A stretch of DNA of 64,000 nucleotides, taken from NCBI RefSeq assembly GCF_014633365.1, contig NW_026267104.1, positions 1,674,001 to 1,738,000 of the forward strand, read 5' to 3'. Of this stretch, positions 22,140 through 33,694 are shown piece after piece; position 1 is the stretch's first letter; every line of letters starts with the position of its first letter. Made by a program: the position numbers and the translations under genes. Origin of the DNA: Diospyros lotus. Taxonomy: Eukaryota; Streptophyta; Magnoliopsida; Ericales; Ebenaceae. The notes below the pieces were generated by a model that worked only from the letters and a program-made list of their open reading frames with translations, had not been told where the DNA came from and made no database searches.

Positions 22140-24652
22140 ATATCAAACAGACTAGATCCTCGATACGAACAAGGAGTTCATAATTTTCTTCAGTTTGCCT
22201 ATAGACATAAGGCTCCTGGGGCAAGCATATATTGTCCGTGTATTAAATGTGTTAACAGATATTTTCATAAACGAGATGTTGTGAAGGAACACCTCATTCT
22301 GAATAAATTTGACACTAATTACATAATATGGACAGTTCATGGAGAGCTATATGTGCCTCGTCATAGTCGAAAAGAATTTCAAGATTAGAAATGTAATATT
22401 GGAGATGATATCGTGGGAATGATACATGATACACATGGAGTTCTCAGACACAATGTTGGAAGTAGTGAAGAAGCTACGAGATTCTATGAATTGTTGGAGA
22501 AGGCAGAAACAGAGTTATGGCTTGATTGTAAGAACTTTACGACATTATCATTTATTGTTTGTTTACAAACACTTGAAGGTATTTGGTGGGTTGTCGGATA
22601 AAATATTTGATATGTTGCTTGAGTTATTGAATGAGGCATTCCCAGAAGGAGTGTCATTGCCACGATCATATCGGGAGGCTAAGAAATTGAGTGAGGATTT
22701 AGGTTTTAAGTACTATAAGTACGATGCATGCCCTATCAATTGTATGCTCTTTTGGAAAGATGCATCAAAGTTGAACAGATGTACTTTTTGTGGGGGAGTC
22801 AAGGTACAAAGAATACGAGGTACATGTGGACGACGATATAACGAAAGTGAAAAAAGTCGTTTCTAAACAAGTACGACATTTTCCTTTGATTTCGAGATTG
22901 CAAAGATTGTTTATGTCTAACAAAACAGCATCGTTAATGATGTGGCATGAAGAAGGTAGAACAAATGATGGTATAATGAGGCACCCTGCTGATTCATTGG
23001 CTTGGCAATCTTTTGATGAACAACATCTGAAATTCGCTGAAGATTGTTGCAATGTTAGACTTGGTTTGGCTTCTGATGGGTTTAATCCGTTTCGAATAAT
23101 GACCATTAGCTATAGCATTTGGCCAATTGTGTTAATGCCATATAATCTACCGCCTTGGTTGTGTATGAAACAATCTTACTTCATCTTGTCTTTATTGATT
23201 GATGGACCTCGTGCACCAGGAGACAATATTGATGTGTTTCTGCAACCGTTGATTCAAGAGTTAAAGGAATTATGGAGCGAGGGGATAGAAACTTATGATG
23301 CTTCAAGAAAAGAAATGTTTCACATGCATGCAACATTATTATGGACGATTAATGATTTTCCAGCGTATGCTAATTTATCTGGATGGAGTACTCGAGGAAG
23401 AGTTGCTTGTCCTTGTTGCATGAAAGAGATGGAGTCCAAATGGTTAAAACATGGTGGTAAATTTTGTTATATGGGTCACCGTAGATTTTTGGAGGATATG
23501 AGTCATCCTTTTCGGTTAGACAAGAAGAATTTTGATGGAACCATTGATAATCGTGTTGCTTCTCCTTAGATATCTGGCTACGATGTATTCATAGATGTTG
23601 AATTTGTTAAGAAGATGTATGGAAACCGTGAGAATTCTGGTGCTAGTGCTGGGAAAGGAATGGGCGGTTGGAGAAAACATAGTATATTCTTTGAGCTTCC
23701 ATATTAGCAAGACAATTTGATCCGACATAATCTCGACATCATGCACATTGAGAAAAATGTTTGTGACAACATAATTTGGACGTTATTAAATGTTTCAGGT
23801 AAAACAAAGGACAACTTGAAAGCACGTCTTGATTTGAAAGAACTAGGGGTAAGAAAAAAGTTGCATCCTGAAGATCGTTTAGGTGGGAAGAAGTATTTAC
23901 CTCCTGCATTTTTCACGTTGAATCGAAAATAGAAACATTTATTTTTAAAAGTATTAAAAAGTATAAAATCACCCGATGGATTCTCATCAAACATATCACG
24001 TCGTGTTCAACTCAAAGAACACACAATGATTGGACTTAAGAGCCATGACAATCATGTATTGATTCAACATTTGCTTCCATTGGCAATTAGGAGGGTGTTC
24101 AAGAGAAAGTATGTTAGTAAAACTTTGATTGAACTATGCAATTACTTTAAACAGTTATATTCTAAAAACATTACAGTAAACAAGTGTAACCAATTGAGGT
24201 CATGCATTATATTGGTGCTCTGTCACCTTGAGAAAATATTTCTACCGAGCTTCTTCAATATAATGGAACATTTAGTTGTTCACCTCCCTGACGAAGTCCA
24301 AATTGCGGGACCAGTAATGTTCCGGTGGATGTATCCAGTCAAGAGGTATATTAAGCCATGATTTTTTTTTGTTTGTGAATTTGTTTGTTCGTTTTTAAGT
24401 AAATATTGTGGATTTACTTGACAATGTAACTTATCATGTAGGTTCTTATTGACATTAAAAAAGTATGTAAGGACTAGAAGTCATCCAGAAGGATCTATTG
24501 CTGAGGGTTACTTGGCAGAAGAGTGTTTGACATTTTGTGCAAGGTACTTGGATGACATGGAAACAAAGTTTAATAGGCCGGTTCGAAATTATGAGGGTGC
24601 ACACGGTCAACCTATCCAAAAAAAAAAAAAAGAAATTAGTCACATTAGATAA
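22140..24652 (+). pseudogene. CACTA transposase TNP2, broken
   Basis: A transposase-associated domain (about 22150-22390) carries the YCPCIKCVN zinc-binding block. It is followed by the tnp2 domain (about 22620-23570) with MMWHEEGRTNDGIMRHPADS, DGFNPF, WPIVLMPYNLPPW and the CPCCMKE block. A downstream part (about 23715-23935, LDIMHIEKNVCDNI) and DUF4218-like sequence (about 24026-24360, IMEHLVVHLPDEV) complete the usual order, ending with an EECLTFCARYLD segment. In-frame stops (for example at 22388, 23568, 23706 and 23930) and a frameshift near 22860 break the gene. An intron may lie at about 24355-24441. The family call is firm; the gene is dead. Confidence 0.9.
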
Positions 24653-25344
24653 GATTTCATTGTAGCAAGCCCATCATTATGTGCTAGCAAATTGTAGTAC
24701 AATTTCATCTTATCGAGAGTAAGATTATTATAATCTAATCTGGTTGATCAATTTTGTTTCATAATAAAAAAATTAAAATTGTACTCAGAAAGTGTTGAAA
24801 TCTTTATATCCATTGCCTTGACAATTTTCTGGGACGCGTGTATTGAGGGATGCTAATAATAGTAAAACTACGATATCGTGGAGGGTCTCTAATGTAAGTG
24901 TTTTTATATACAGTTGTTATGCAATTTTGGATATGTTTTATGCAATTTCATAGTTAATGTACATATATACTTAAATAGATCTATTATTTTTCAATGCAGA
25001 TCGAAAAAATATGATATGCAATTTTGGTTGGAGACTGACATGGTGGCGTAATCAAGGGTTATTTGAGGTCAATTGGACATGTTTTAGTTTAGGGTTGATT
25101 TGTATGTGTTTTTGAATATTGTGTAATGAGACGAGACAATATCGATCTTTCTTATCAAATGTGTTGTACTTAAATAGATTTATTGTATACAGTTATTATT
25201 TGTTGTGTGTAGCGGGTGAATCTTTCAAAATTGTTGTTGATTTTTTGTTGCCATGGTTATTGATTGTTATACAGATTATATAGATTGTATACAGATTATA
25301 ATATATTACAAGACAAGTTTTTTAATTTTTTTTTTTTGTTTTTG

Positions 25345-25770
25345 TCGGCGGTTTACTTTTACCAACGGTTTCTTAAACCTGCCGGCAAAGTTTTCATTTA
25401 CCGGCGGTTTATAAATCGCCGAAAAATATCTTTTACCGTCGGTTTATAAACCACTGGTAAATTTTTTCATTTCCCGGTAGTTTTTAAACCGCCGAAAAAT
25501 ATCTTTTACCGGGGGTTTATAAATCGCCCATAAATTTTTTAATTTTCCAGCGATTTTTCAAAACTGTCAGAAATTTCTGACGATTTGGAAAAACTGCCGG
25601 TAATTGTTATTTTTACTGGCAATTTATGAAAACCGTCGGTAAATAGTTTTTTCAGCAGTTGAAAATTCTCGACGGAGGTATTTTCGGCGGTTATTATTAT
25701 CGCCGGTAAAAATTTTACCGCGATTTTTTAACTTTTTCCGGCAATTTTCTCACCGCCGAAAAAAGTTGAA
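25345..25770. repeat. CACTA right sub-terminal repeats
   Basis: About a dozen imperfect copies of a unit like TTACCGGCGGTTTATAAA lie in direct and inverted order, close to the 3' end of the element. Confidence 0.8.
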
Positions 25771-25909
25771 ACTCTTGTAGTGTGTGAATGGTAGAGATTT
25801 AATTTGGAGGTTGGGATCCTTGGGAATCGAGCACGTTTTCGTACTATTTTGTGGTTTGACTCGAATTTCTATTTCTATCGTGCAACTATGATCAAACATA
25901 CGTTAAAAG

Positions 25910-27546
25910 ATCTATGAGAGAACGAAGACTATTCACAATATATGATCCTAGTGAGTATGTGTTACTTATTGAAAGGGGAGAATCGAAACGCTTTGATGAA
26001 GCTTTGGAATATGAACACAAGTAAGAGTGGTGGAAAGCTATGGAAGATGAGATGGATTCTTTGAACAAGAACTACACGTTCAAGATAGTAAAATTGCCCC
26101 AAGGGTAAAAGGGATTTGCAGAACAAGTGGGTGTACAGGATTAAGCATGAAGATCACAATTTGCTTACTCGGTACAAGGCTAGACTAGTTGTTAAGGGAT
26201 TCAAACAGAAGAAGGAGCTGACTTCAATGAGATTTTTTCCTTTGTTGTGAAGATGTCATTTATTCGCATTGTTCTTGGTTCGACATAACAACTAGTCTTG
26301 ATTTGGAGATTGAGCAAATAGATGTAAAGACAACCTTCCTTCATGGTGATTTGGAGGAAGAGATTTACATGGTACAATTAAAAGGCTTTGTTAAAGAAGA
26401 AAGAAATGAGTACGTGTGTCGTTTGAAAAAAAAACTTTTATGGGTTGAAACAGGCACCAAAGCAATGGTATAAGAAGTTTGAATCAATTATGGGAGAGCA
26501 AAGATATAAGAAGACCATTTCAGACCATTGTGTATTTGTGCAAAAGTTTTCTGACGATGATTTTATTATCCTGTTGCTCTATATTGATGATATGTTAATT
26601 GTGGGAAATAACTTAGACAAAATTGTGGATTTGAAGAAACAATTCATTAAGCTTTTTGCTATGAAGGATTTGGGACCATAAAGAAAATTTTTGGTATAAG
26701 AATCACTCTAAATCGAAGAGAAAATACATTATTTTTGTCTCATGAGAAATACATAGAAAGGTGATTCAAAGGTTTTATATGGATAAATCTAAAGTTGTTA
26801 TCTCTCCTATTGCTACTCACTTTAGATTGAGCAGTCAACAAAGTCCTACTATAGATTTAGAGAAAAGATGATATGGCATGGGTTCCGTATGCTTCAACAG
26901 TAGGAAGTTTAATGTACATCATGGTGTGTATAAGGCCAGACATAACTCATGCAGTTGGTACAGTTAGTCGCTTTCTTTCTAATTCGGGAAGAAAGTAATG
27001 GAATGTCGTTAAATGGATTTTAAGATACGTACGTGGGACATTTGGGTTCTTATCTTTGGTGGTGAGAAACCATTATTAGTCATTTACACCAATGCTGATA
27101 TGGCCGAAGATGTTGATTCTCGAAAATTTAGTACAGGGCACTTGGTGAAATTTGTGAATGGAGTTGTGGCATGGCAATCCAGGTTGCAGAAATGTGTTGC
27201 GCTTTTTACTGCTGAGACAGAATTTATTGCAGCTACAAAAGCATGCAAAAAGTTGTTGTGGATAAAGAAATATCTTTAAGAACTCGATTTCAGGGAAGAT
27301 CATTATATATTGCTTTGTGACAGTCAGAGTGCTATTTATCTTGGTAAGAATTTGACATTTCATTCAAAGTCAAAACATATTGATGTTCGATATCATTGGA
27401 TATGTGATGTTTTAAGCACTAAGGCTTTGAAACTTACAAAAGTTCACACGGATAATAATGAAGCTGATATGTGGACAAAAGCATTATTGGGGGAGAAGCT
27501 TGAAACTTGTCGATTAATCGTCGAAATGGTGATCTCCTCTAACTAG
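25910..27546 (+). pseudogene. Copia polyprotein remnant: reverse transcriptase and RNase H
   Basis: The RT begins near the MEDEMDSLNKNYTF block (about 26040) and includes IDVKTTFLHGDLEEEIYM (about 26320), YGLKQAPKQWYKKF (about 26435) and the catalytic box LLYIDDMLIVGNN (about 26580). RNase H covers about 27080-27546 with AWQSRLQKCVALFTAETEFI and the SKHIDVRYHWICD motif. Several frameshifts and stops occur (about 26108, 26440, 26680, 27000 and 27280). Gag, protease and integrase are missing. Confidence 0.9.
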
Positions 27547-27549
27547 TCG

Positions 27550-27563
27550 TGAAGGGGGAGATT
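27550..27563 (+). other. Copia polypurine tract
   Basis: TGAAGGGGGAGATT directly precedes the 3' LTR. Confidence 0.8.
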
Positions 27564-28533
27564 TGTTGGGTTGGGCTTCTCTCCTAGTTGGAGAACAACC
27601 TAGTAATGGTTGAGTATTCCTAAAATGATAGCCCACTAATGGTTGGGTATTTTTAAAAGGATGACCTAGTAATGGTTGGATATTCCTAAAAGGATAACTC
27701 GGTTTCTTTCACTAATATTTTTATCTCATATAAGTAAAATAACCTGAATGAGATTAGGGTTTTTTTGTGCCTCTTAGGCTATAAAACTCGTGCATAATAG
27801 GTGAGAAAAACAGAAGGAAAAACGAGAGGACAAATGGCAAAGTTCTTGGAGAAATTCGGATTTTCATTTCTACTTGCTTAGCTGTGATCAAACAGACGAT
27901 CAAATGGTGTTTTGTGCTCCGATTGAGCTAAAATTTTGAGGGTACTTTCAACACTCATTGTTCTAGCATCTTATAAAGAGATATCTGATTTAGAGGCCAG
28001 GATCCTTGGGAATCGATCCTATTTTTGTAATGCTTTGTTGTTTTGCTCAGATTTATATTTATGTTGTGTAATTGTGATCAAATAGACGATCAGATAGTGT
28101 TTTGTGGTCTGATTAAGCTAAAAATTGGAGGGTAGATTTGACACTTGTGGTTCTAGGATATGAACGGTGAAGATTTGATTTGGAGGCCAAGATCATTGGG
28201 AATTGATCCATTTTCATACTACCTTATGGTTCAATACATTCTTCCTAACTCCTTAACTCCTTTGTTATTTCACTGATTTGAGATAAGGATGATTCTTTGT
28301 TTTATCTCTTTCCTCTTGTGATTGTTGAGAGAATTTTGTAACCCATATTTGGTGATATTAGTGCAATTTTTTGGTGAACCTCGATCCCTTGGTTTTTACT
28401 CCTCACATGGAGGGGTTTTTCACATAAATTGATTATCTCATTTATTTTTGTAGTTGCACTTAATACTTGGCTAGTTACATTGTTTACTCATAGTTTTTCA
28501 CAAGTTAAGGGATTGGGTATATTGATCCCAACA
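27564..28533 (+). repeat. Copia 3' LTR (970 bp)
   Basis: It begins TGTTGGGTTGGGC and ends GATCCCAACA. It contains an internal near-duplication: a block of about 190 bp with GATCAAA..GACGATCA and CCTTGGGAATCGAT occurs twice between about 27890 and 28210. Confidence 0.9.
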
Positions 28534-28737
28534 TCACTACTGGTGGCAATTATCTAATCTCTACCTAGGTTGGACCCACCATCTCTTCCGTGACTTAGGT
28601 GTCCCACACGTTCTCTTTTGATCAAGTGGACCCGCATGTGCCTTGATTTTCAATTCTCTTTTTAACCTTCCCAAGGTCGATGATCCCAAGGATGACCACT
28701 CATTATTGTCATTTTCGAAAGTCCCAAATTCTCACAA

Positions 28738-30730
28738 GGATTAAGCTACTTGTCGAGAAAGGTTCAGAAAATAGTTTATCGAATTTTTTTAATTTATTTT
28801 TGAATTAAAAATTTCATCTTTGTCTGCTCATTTTCAAACCCACTATCTCTCTCATAACCAACCTCTATCAAACTCACTCTAGCTCTCCCTCACTATCTCT
28901 CTCAAAACCATAATCTCTTAAGCAACTGCTTGCACCCACCACACTGTTGTCGCCCCCTCATCGTGACTTTGGTGTTCTTCGTTGCCCTTTCCCCGCGAGC
29001 ACAACCTCGCCCCCACCCGGTTGCCCCCCCACAGTCGTCACCCATCCCTCCACCAACCGTTCGCACCACTTCGCCCCCACCCACCGTTGTCCCTCTCTTC
29101 ACCACAACCAACAACTTGCACCCACCACACCACCACTCTAACAGCCTGTGAAGCGCAGAAACAACTCGGAGAAGTCATTTCAGCGTTATCAAACCGTTTC
29201 TTGTTTGGAAAATGGGAAAAATAGCTTGAAACGTTTTTTGGGCTGTTTGTGTAATATTTGTAAAATTTCAGGCCGTTTGAAATTTAAAGAACTTAGCTAG
29301 AAATGCATTTCCAACGAGTGCTGCTGCCCAGTTAGGTTGCAATCTTCCCTCTTTCTTTTCATTCAATGATTTCTTCTCATTCAATCGCTCTTGCCACCGT
29401 TAGTGATTTCTTCTCTTTCGATCACCCTCGCTGCTAGTCCTTCTTAGCCCTCCGTAGTCTACTCCGGTGCTTCGTCGTCCTTCTCAATCCTTCGATTTTT
29501 TCTCATCGCCGGTGGTTCCTTCTCGGCCCTCTCGCTATCAGTGTCGGTCGTCCATTCCATTCTCTGTAAGCAACCCCCCATCTCTCTCTTTATCTCTCTC
29601 TCGATGTATATATATATATATGTTTCTATTGTATGCAAAGTTAACAGTATATATATATATTTTTATTTTATTTTATATTAAAAATTATATTTATAAAAAA
29701 GTCTTATATTTTTTAAATTTACAGTTTGCCCTATATTTCTGTTTTTTACTTTTTTTAGAAAAATGTCATTTCCGCGTTTCCGTGCAACCTAGCTGACAAC
29801 CATCGTCAGTAGGGGTGTTAAAAAAAATCGATGTATCGCGAAAACTGGCCAAACCGAACCAAACCAAACCGAATCGATCGATTTTTTTTTTTTTTGGCGG
29901 TCGAAAACGGTTTAGATTCTGTCCAAACCGTGTGGTTTGCGGTTTGGACAGTTGGCGGTTCGGTTTTAAACCGAACTGCCCAAGAAAATAATAAAAAAAA
30001 TTATAAAAAAATTATTATTATAAAAATCTAATAATTGGCAGCCCCATCCTATTTATTTTTTACACTATTTTGTCTTTATTTTTTGCTCCTATTTATTTAC
30101 ATTTAATTGTCTTTATTTACAAGTATTTATGTCTTTATTTATCATTTATAAATATCTTTTTTAGTAATTTTAAGTAGCATTTCAAACCGCGGTAAACCGC
30201 ACCAAACCAGACCGCGGTCTGGTTTGGTTGAAAAACTGCACTAACGGTTTGGCGTGCTAAAAATGATTTAGACCGGCCAAACCGCACCACGAACACCCCT
30301 AATCGTCTGCCCCTCATCTCCGCTTGCACAGCACCATGGTCACCCCTATTGCCACCCCCCCACTTGTCAGCCCTGTAGCCGCCGTCCGCCCCCACAGAGT
30401 TACCCCCCACAAATACATTTATATATTAATATATTTTTTTCTGCTTTAGCTTTTCTATTTTTCTCTGTTATTTTTTTATGTGGTGATGATAATAATTTGG
30501 TTGTGAAAATGAAAAATTAAGAATAGATGATGATTTTAGTTTTTGTAATTTTGAAAATGAAAAAAATGTTATTTGAGTGTAAATTTAGTTCTTGAAAAAT
30601 TAGAATTTATGTAATTAATTTTATATTGTGAAATTTATGTAATATAATTAATTTTATATTATGTAATATATTTAAAAAAATTATCATTTATAAGATTTTA
30701 TGTAATATAATTAATTTTATATTGTGTAAT
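28738..30730 (+). repeat. Left inverted arm of the MULE (with insertions)
   Basis: It pairs with 32991 down to about 32020. Extra DNA not found in the right arm lies at about 29140-29795 (unidentified; perhaps bounded by AGTTAGGTTGCA and TGCAACCTAGCT) and at 29810-30301 (hAT MITE). The homologous part resumes at about 30302 with CGTCTGCCCCTCATC. Confidence 0.8.
29810..30301. mobile_element. hAT-type MITE in the MULE left arm
   Basis: The termini are TAGGGGTGTT and AACACCCCTA. The 8-bp flanks are ATCGTCAG (29802-29809) and ATCGTCTG (30302-30309), seven of eight identical. The interior is full of AAACCG and CGGTTT motifs, which are common in this family. The matching right MULE arm lacks it, which confirms insertion. 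Confidence 0.85.
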
Positions 30731-30907
30731 GTAAGTTACAATTCATAAAATTTAAAAGCGTGTTCTTAAGTTCATTCTAAATTTTGATAGAATCACAATT
30801 TCACTACTCTCTCATTTAAAAAGCTTAAAATAATTTTGTTTTCATGTGCTCATTTGATTTTGAGACTTTCCAATTCCAGTCCCCTAACCCAAAAAAGTCA
30901 TTCTAAT

Positions 30908-31532
30908 TGTGATGGGTATTTTTTGAACTGCTTTAGGCTACTAACTAAATTGTTTTGGGCTGAAAATAGTCCAAGAATTGGGCCCAACCTCTCGAAGTCC
31001 AATTGGTGAAAGGCCGAAACTATCTTTGCGAGGTCGCATGATTGCTAAAGCGCGAACTCTGATTACGATAGCAAGCGAACTCCTGGTGATGGCTCTAGCT
31101 TGCTGGTCAACCCGATCAGCTTGTAAAGAAGACCACGAAAAAGAATAACCGAATCTGATGTCTACATGTCCTTATCCGTGGAAACCAGTCCCCACAGAGT
31201 GCGAAACTTTTTACTCTCTGTTTTATGGAGATAATGACACATTGTCCCTCACAATGTGGCCCCACTACTTGAAACTTTGTGTAAATTGTAAATACCCTAC
31301 ACTATAAATAAGGGGTCAAAAAATCATTGTAGAAACATGATAAAAAAATATATATTGTCGCTCTGCAAAAAGGATCGGAGAGCAGTCGTGGACTAGGTTT
31401 CGTTACGGCCGAACCACATAAAAATTCATGTGCATTGTTTGATTGATTACCATTACTTCCACCCCCTCATGCTCGAGACATTCTATCAGTACAGGTCGAT
31501 GAATCATGATTGACCAAATCTAAATGTCAACA
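30908..31532 (+). mobile_element. Solo LTR (625 bp) inside the MULE loop
   Basis: It begins TGTGATGGG and ends AATGTCAACA, with a perfect 5-bp target duplication CTAAT (30903-30907, 31533-31537). A TATAAATA box lies at 31303-31310, before AGGGGTC. It is related to the LTRs at 34892-35506 (minus) and 46054-49236. No internal coding region remains. Confidence 0.88.
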
Positions 31533-32019
31533 CTAATCTTTGTGCTAACATGATGCACAATCACAAAAACAGATCCATGTTGCTTATGGATAAACAAAAG
31601 ATTTAAAGTAAAATTCTAATTTTACTTAATTATATATTAACATTTGGTATGATAAGACAAGAGAATTAAAACAGTAACCGTTACACTCAAATGATTGTCG
31701 TGCAAAGATTTATGATATCTATCAATAAAAACACCAAGTCAAGGGAGTTAATATACACAAAAATAGATTAGATTTAACAACTAAATTTTCATAGATGTAA
31801 TTTTTATATTTTTGACTAACACTGAAAAACGCACTAACAATCGCGTCCGCCCACCATGGCACGTGGTTTCTGACGATTAGAGTCAAGTACCTAAGGCCCT
31901 TATCTCCATCTACCAACAAACCCAAAAATTAGTAGAATCCAATGACCATATCTCCATAGATCTAACCTTAAATTTTCGGCCAAACTCAACTCACGCGTAA
32001 ATTTTTGACCAAAATTTGG

Positions 32020-32991
32020 CATTTTTTAAATATATTATACAATATAAAATTAATTACATAAATTTTGATTTTTCAAGGACTAAATTTAAACTCAAATAAC
32101 AAATTTTTCATTTTCAGAATTACAAGAACTAAAATAATCACAAACAAAATAATATTTAGACATTTTCGTCTTCCTTAAAAAAATACCGTTTTCAATCACT
32201 GCGACTACATTCGCTAGCGCATAAATTTCGTTTCCTAACCACATCATATAAACCTGATATTTTATAAGTCTGAACCCCAAACTCCTCACACAATCAATTA
32301 AAAAAAATATATTCTTAATTTTCTATTTTCACAACTAAATCATCATGCAAATAAAAAAAAAAAAGCAAATAGAAAAACTAAAGCAGAGAAAAATATATAA
32401 ATATATATAAATGTATGTGGGACTCGTTGGGGGCGACACGGTGAGGGTTGACGGCGACAGTGGGGCCGACGAGTTGGGGTGACGACAGGTGAAAAGGTCA
32501 GGGGGTGGGGGTGATCGATTGGGGCCGACAATAGTGGGGGGCGACCATGGTACGATGCAAGCAGTGATGAGGGGCCGACGATGGCTATCAAAATGGTAGT
32601 GTGGTGGGTGTAGGCAGTTACTCGCAGCGGAGGAAGGGGCAACGACGATGGTGGGGGCAAGGCGATGCGACCGGCAAAAGAGAGAGACAACGGTGAATGG
32701 TGCTCGCAGCGGGGGAGAGGCGACGGTGAACGACGCTCGATTGGATGTGGGGGCGACAACAATGCTCGTCGTGGTGGTAGGGCAAGGGTGGGGCAAAAGT
32801 GGATGCTACAACCAAATGGGATGGGTTTGAGAGAGACTAGGGGAGAGATAGAGTAGATTTGAGAGATGATGATTTTTAGAGAGAGTGTGAGTTTGAAAAT
32901 GAGAAATAAAGATGAAAATTTTAATTTAAAAATAAATTAAAAAATTTTGATAAATCTTTTTCTGAACGTTTCTCAACAAGTAGCTTAATCC
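32020..32991 (-). repeat. Right inverted arm of the MULE
   Basis: It is the reverse complement of the left arm. The purine-rich block at 32420-32830 (GGGGCGAC-type repeats) is the counterpart of the CT-rich left block, so the overlapping open frames there are low-complexity artefacts. Confidence 0.85.
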
Positions 32992-33344
32992 TTCTCACAA
33001 ATGCCCCTGGTGGCAGGTAAGTCGTCTTTACCGAAACCTCAAGGAAGGAGATCGAGGTATGGTGGCGTTGTTCAGAGAATCCATGGTGGGAAATGTCCAC
33101 TGTTGGGGTGCTGCGATTTACACTTTTGACGAGTTGGAGAGTTTTTACATCGATCATCTGAAGAATGAGATGGGCCATGATCGGGTCTGGGTCGTTGGTC
33201 CGTTATTGCCGTCTGGAGATGACCTAATTGGACCAGGTAATCGTGGCAGGTCCAGGTTAGTCCCAATCCATGAACTGATGACGTGGCTCGACTCTAAGCG
33301 AGCCGGGTCGGTTGTCAACATGTGCTTTGGGGGCCGTTCGACAA

Positions 33345-33694
33345 GGGTAAAATACATATTTTTTTTTTTGTATTTGTATATTTTTTATTTAAATATTTAA
33401 ATATTTTGTTATTTTAAAGGCATATTTGACTTTACAATTTCGAGTTAATTACACTTTTTTAATTTTTTATTATTTTAATTATATTGTTAAATTTATTGTT
33501 GTCAATAAATTTATCGAGATATGTAATTAATTTAAAATTATAAAATTTAAATGTGTAATTGTAATAACAAAAAGTTTAAGAGTACAATTGATTTAAAATT
33601 ATATAGTTTAAAGATGTTATTAAAATAAAAAAAATTAAATATTTAAATAAAAAAACATATGAATAAAAGAGTTAAAATATATATTTGATTGTTG
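33345..33694. mobile_element. AT-rich MITE inside the UGT pseudogene
   Basis: UGT homology stops at GTTCGACAA and resumes at about 33701 with GATGCACAAGTGATTGCCCT (intact gene: GATGAGCAAGTGGCTGCCCT). The DNA between begins GGGTAAAATACATATTT and ends with an imperfect inverted match (AAATATATATTTGATTG); long A/T arms follow inward. ACAA occurs at both junctions. The exact ends are uncertain. Confidence 0.6.

Larger units (their letters stand above)
19360..25782 (+). mobile_element. CACTA (En/Spm-type) DNA transposon inside the copia LTR
   Basis: The 6.4-kb element starts CACTACAAGA at 19360 and ends TCTTGTAGTG at 25782, a 10-bp perfect terminal inverted repeat. The 3-bp target duplication TGT is perfect (19357-19359, 25783-25785), and removing the element restores an uninterrupted match to the 3' LTR (near 28160). 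It carries sub-terminal repeats and a decayed tnp2 gene. An AAACCCTAA (telo-box) and CT-rich leader at about 19680-19910 probably mark the transcript start. Confidence 0.95.
18944..28533 (+). mobile_element. Ty1/copia retrotransposon, 5' part deleted, with CACTA inside its 5' LTR
   Basis: The ends are TGTTGGG (18944) and CCCAACA (to 28533). The flanks TTGCT (18939-18943) and TCACT (28534-28538) both align to TCGCC in the intact UGT gene, so they are a diverged 5-bp target duplication. The 5' LTR runs 18944-19359, continues after the CACTA at 25783, and then passes directly into reverse-transcriptase coding near 25900. The LTR end, primer site, gag, protease and integrase are therefore deleted. 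Without the CACTA the remnant is about 3.2 kb. Confidence 0.9.
28738..32991. mobile_element. MULE with very long inverted arms, inserted in the UGT pseudogene
   Basis: The 4.25-kb element is bounded by a perfect 9-bp target duplication TTCTCACAA (28729-28737 and 32992-33000). Its ends are GGATTAAGCTACTTGT and the inverted match. Nine-base duplications are the mark of Mutator-like elements. The inverted homology continues far inward: left 28738-30730 pairs with right 32991-32020, apart from later insertions in the left arm. I see no transposase, so it is non-autonomous. The arms hold GC- and CT-rich low-complexity sequence; whether that was captured from a host gene is unknown. Confidence 0.9.

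Noticed and set aside
28902..29224. Pro/His-rich frames
   Set aside because: Same low-complexity MULE arm on the left side; no domain or conserved frame.
32335..32856. Several overlapping open frames on both strands
   Set aside because: They fall in the purine/pyrimidine-rich MULE arm; composition (Pro, His, Ser, Gly) is low-complexity and the left arm does not keep the frames.
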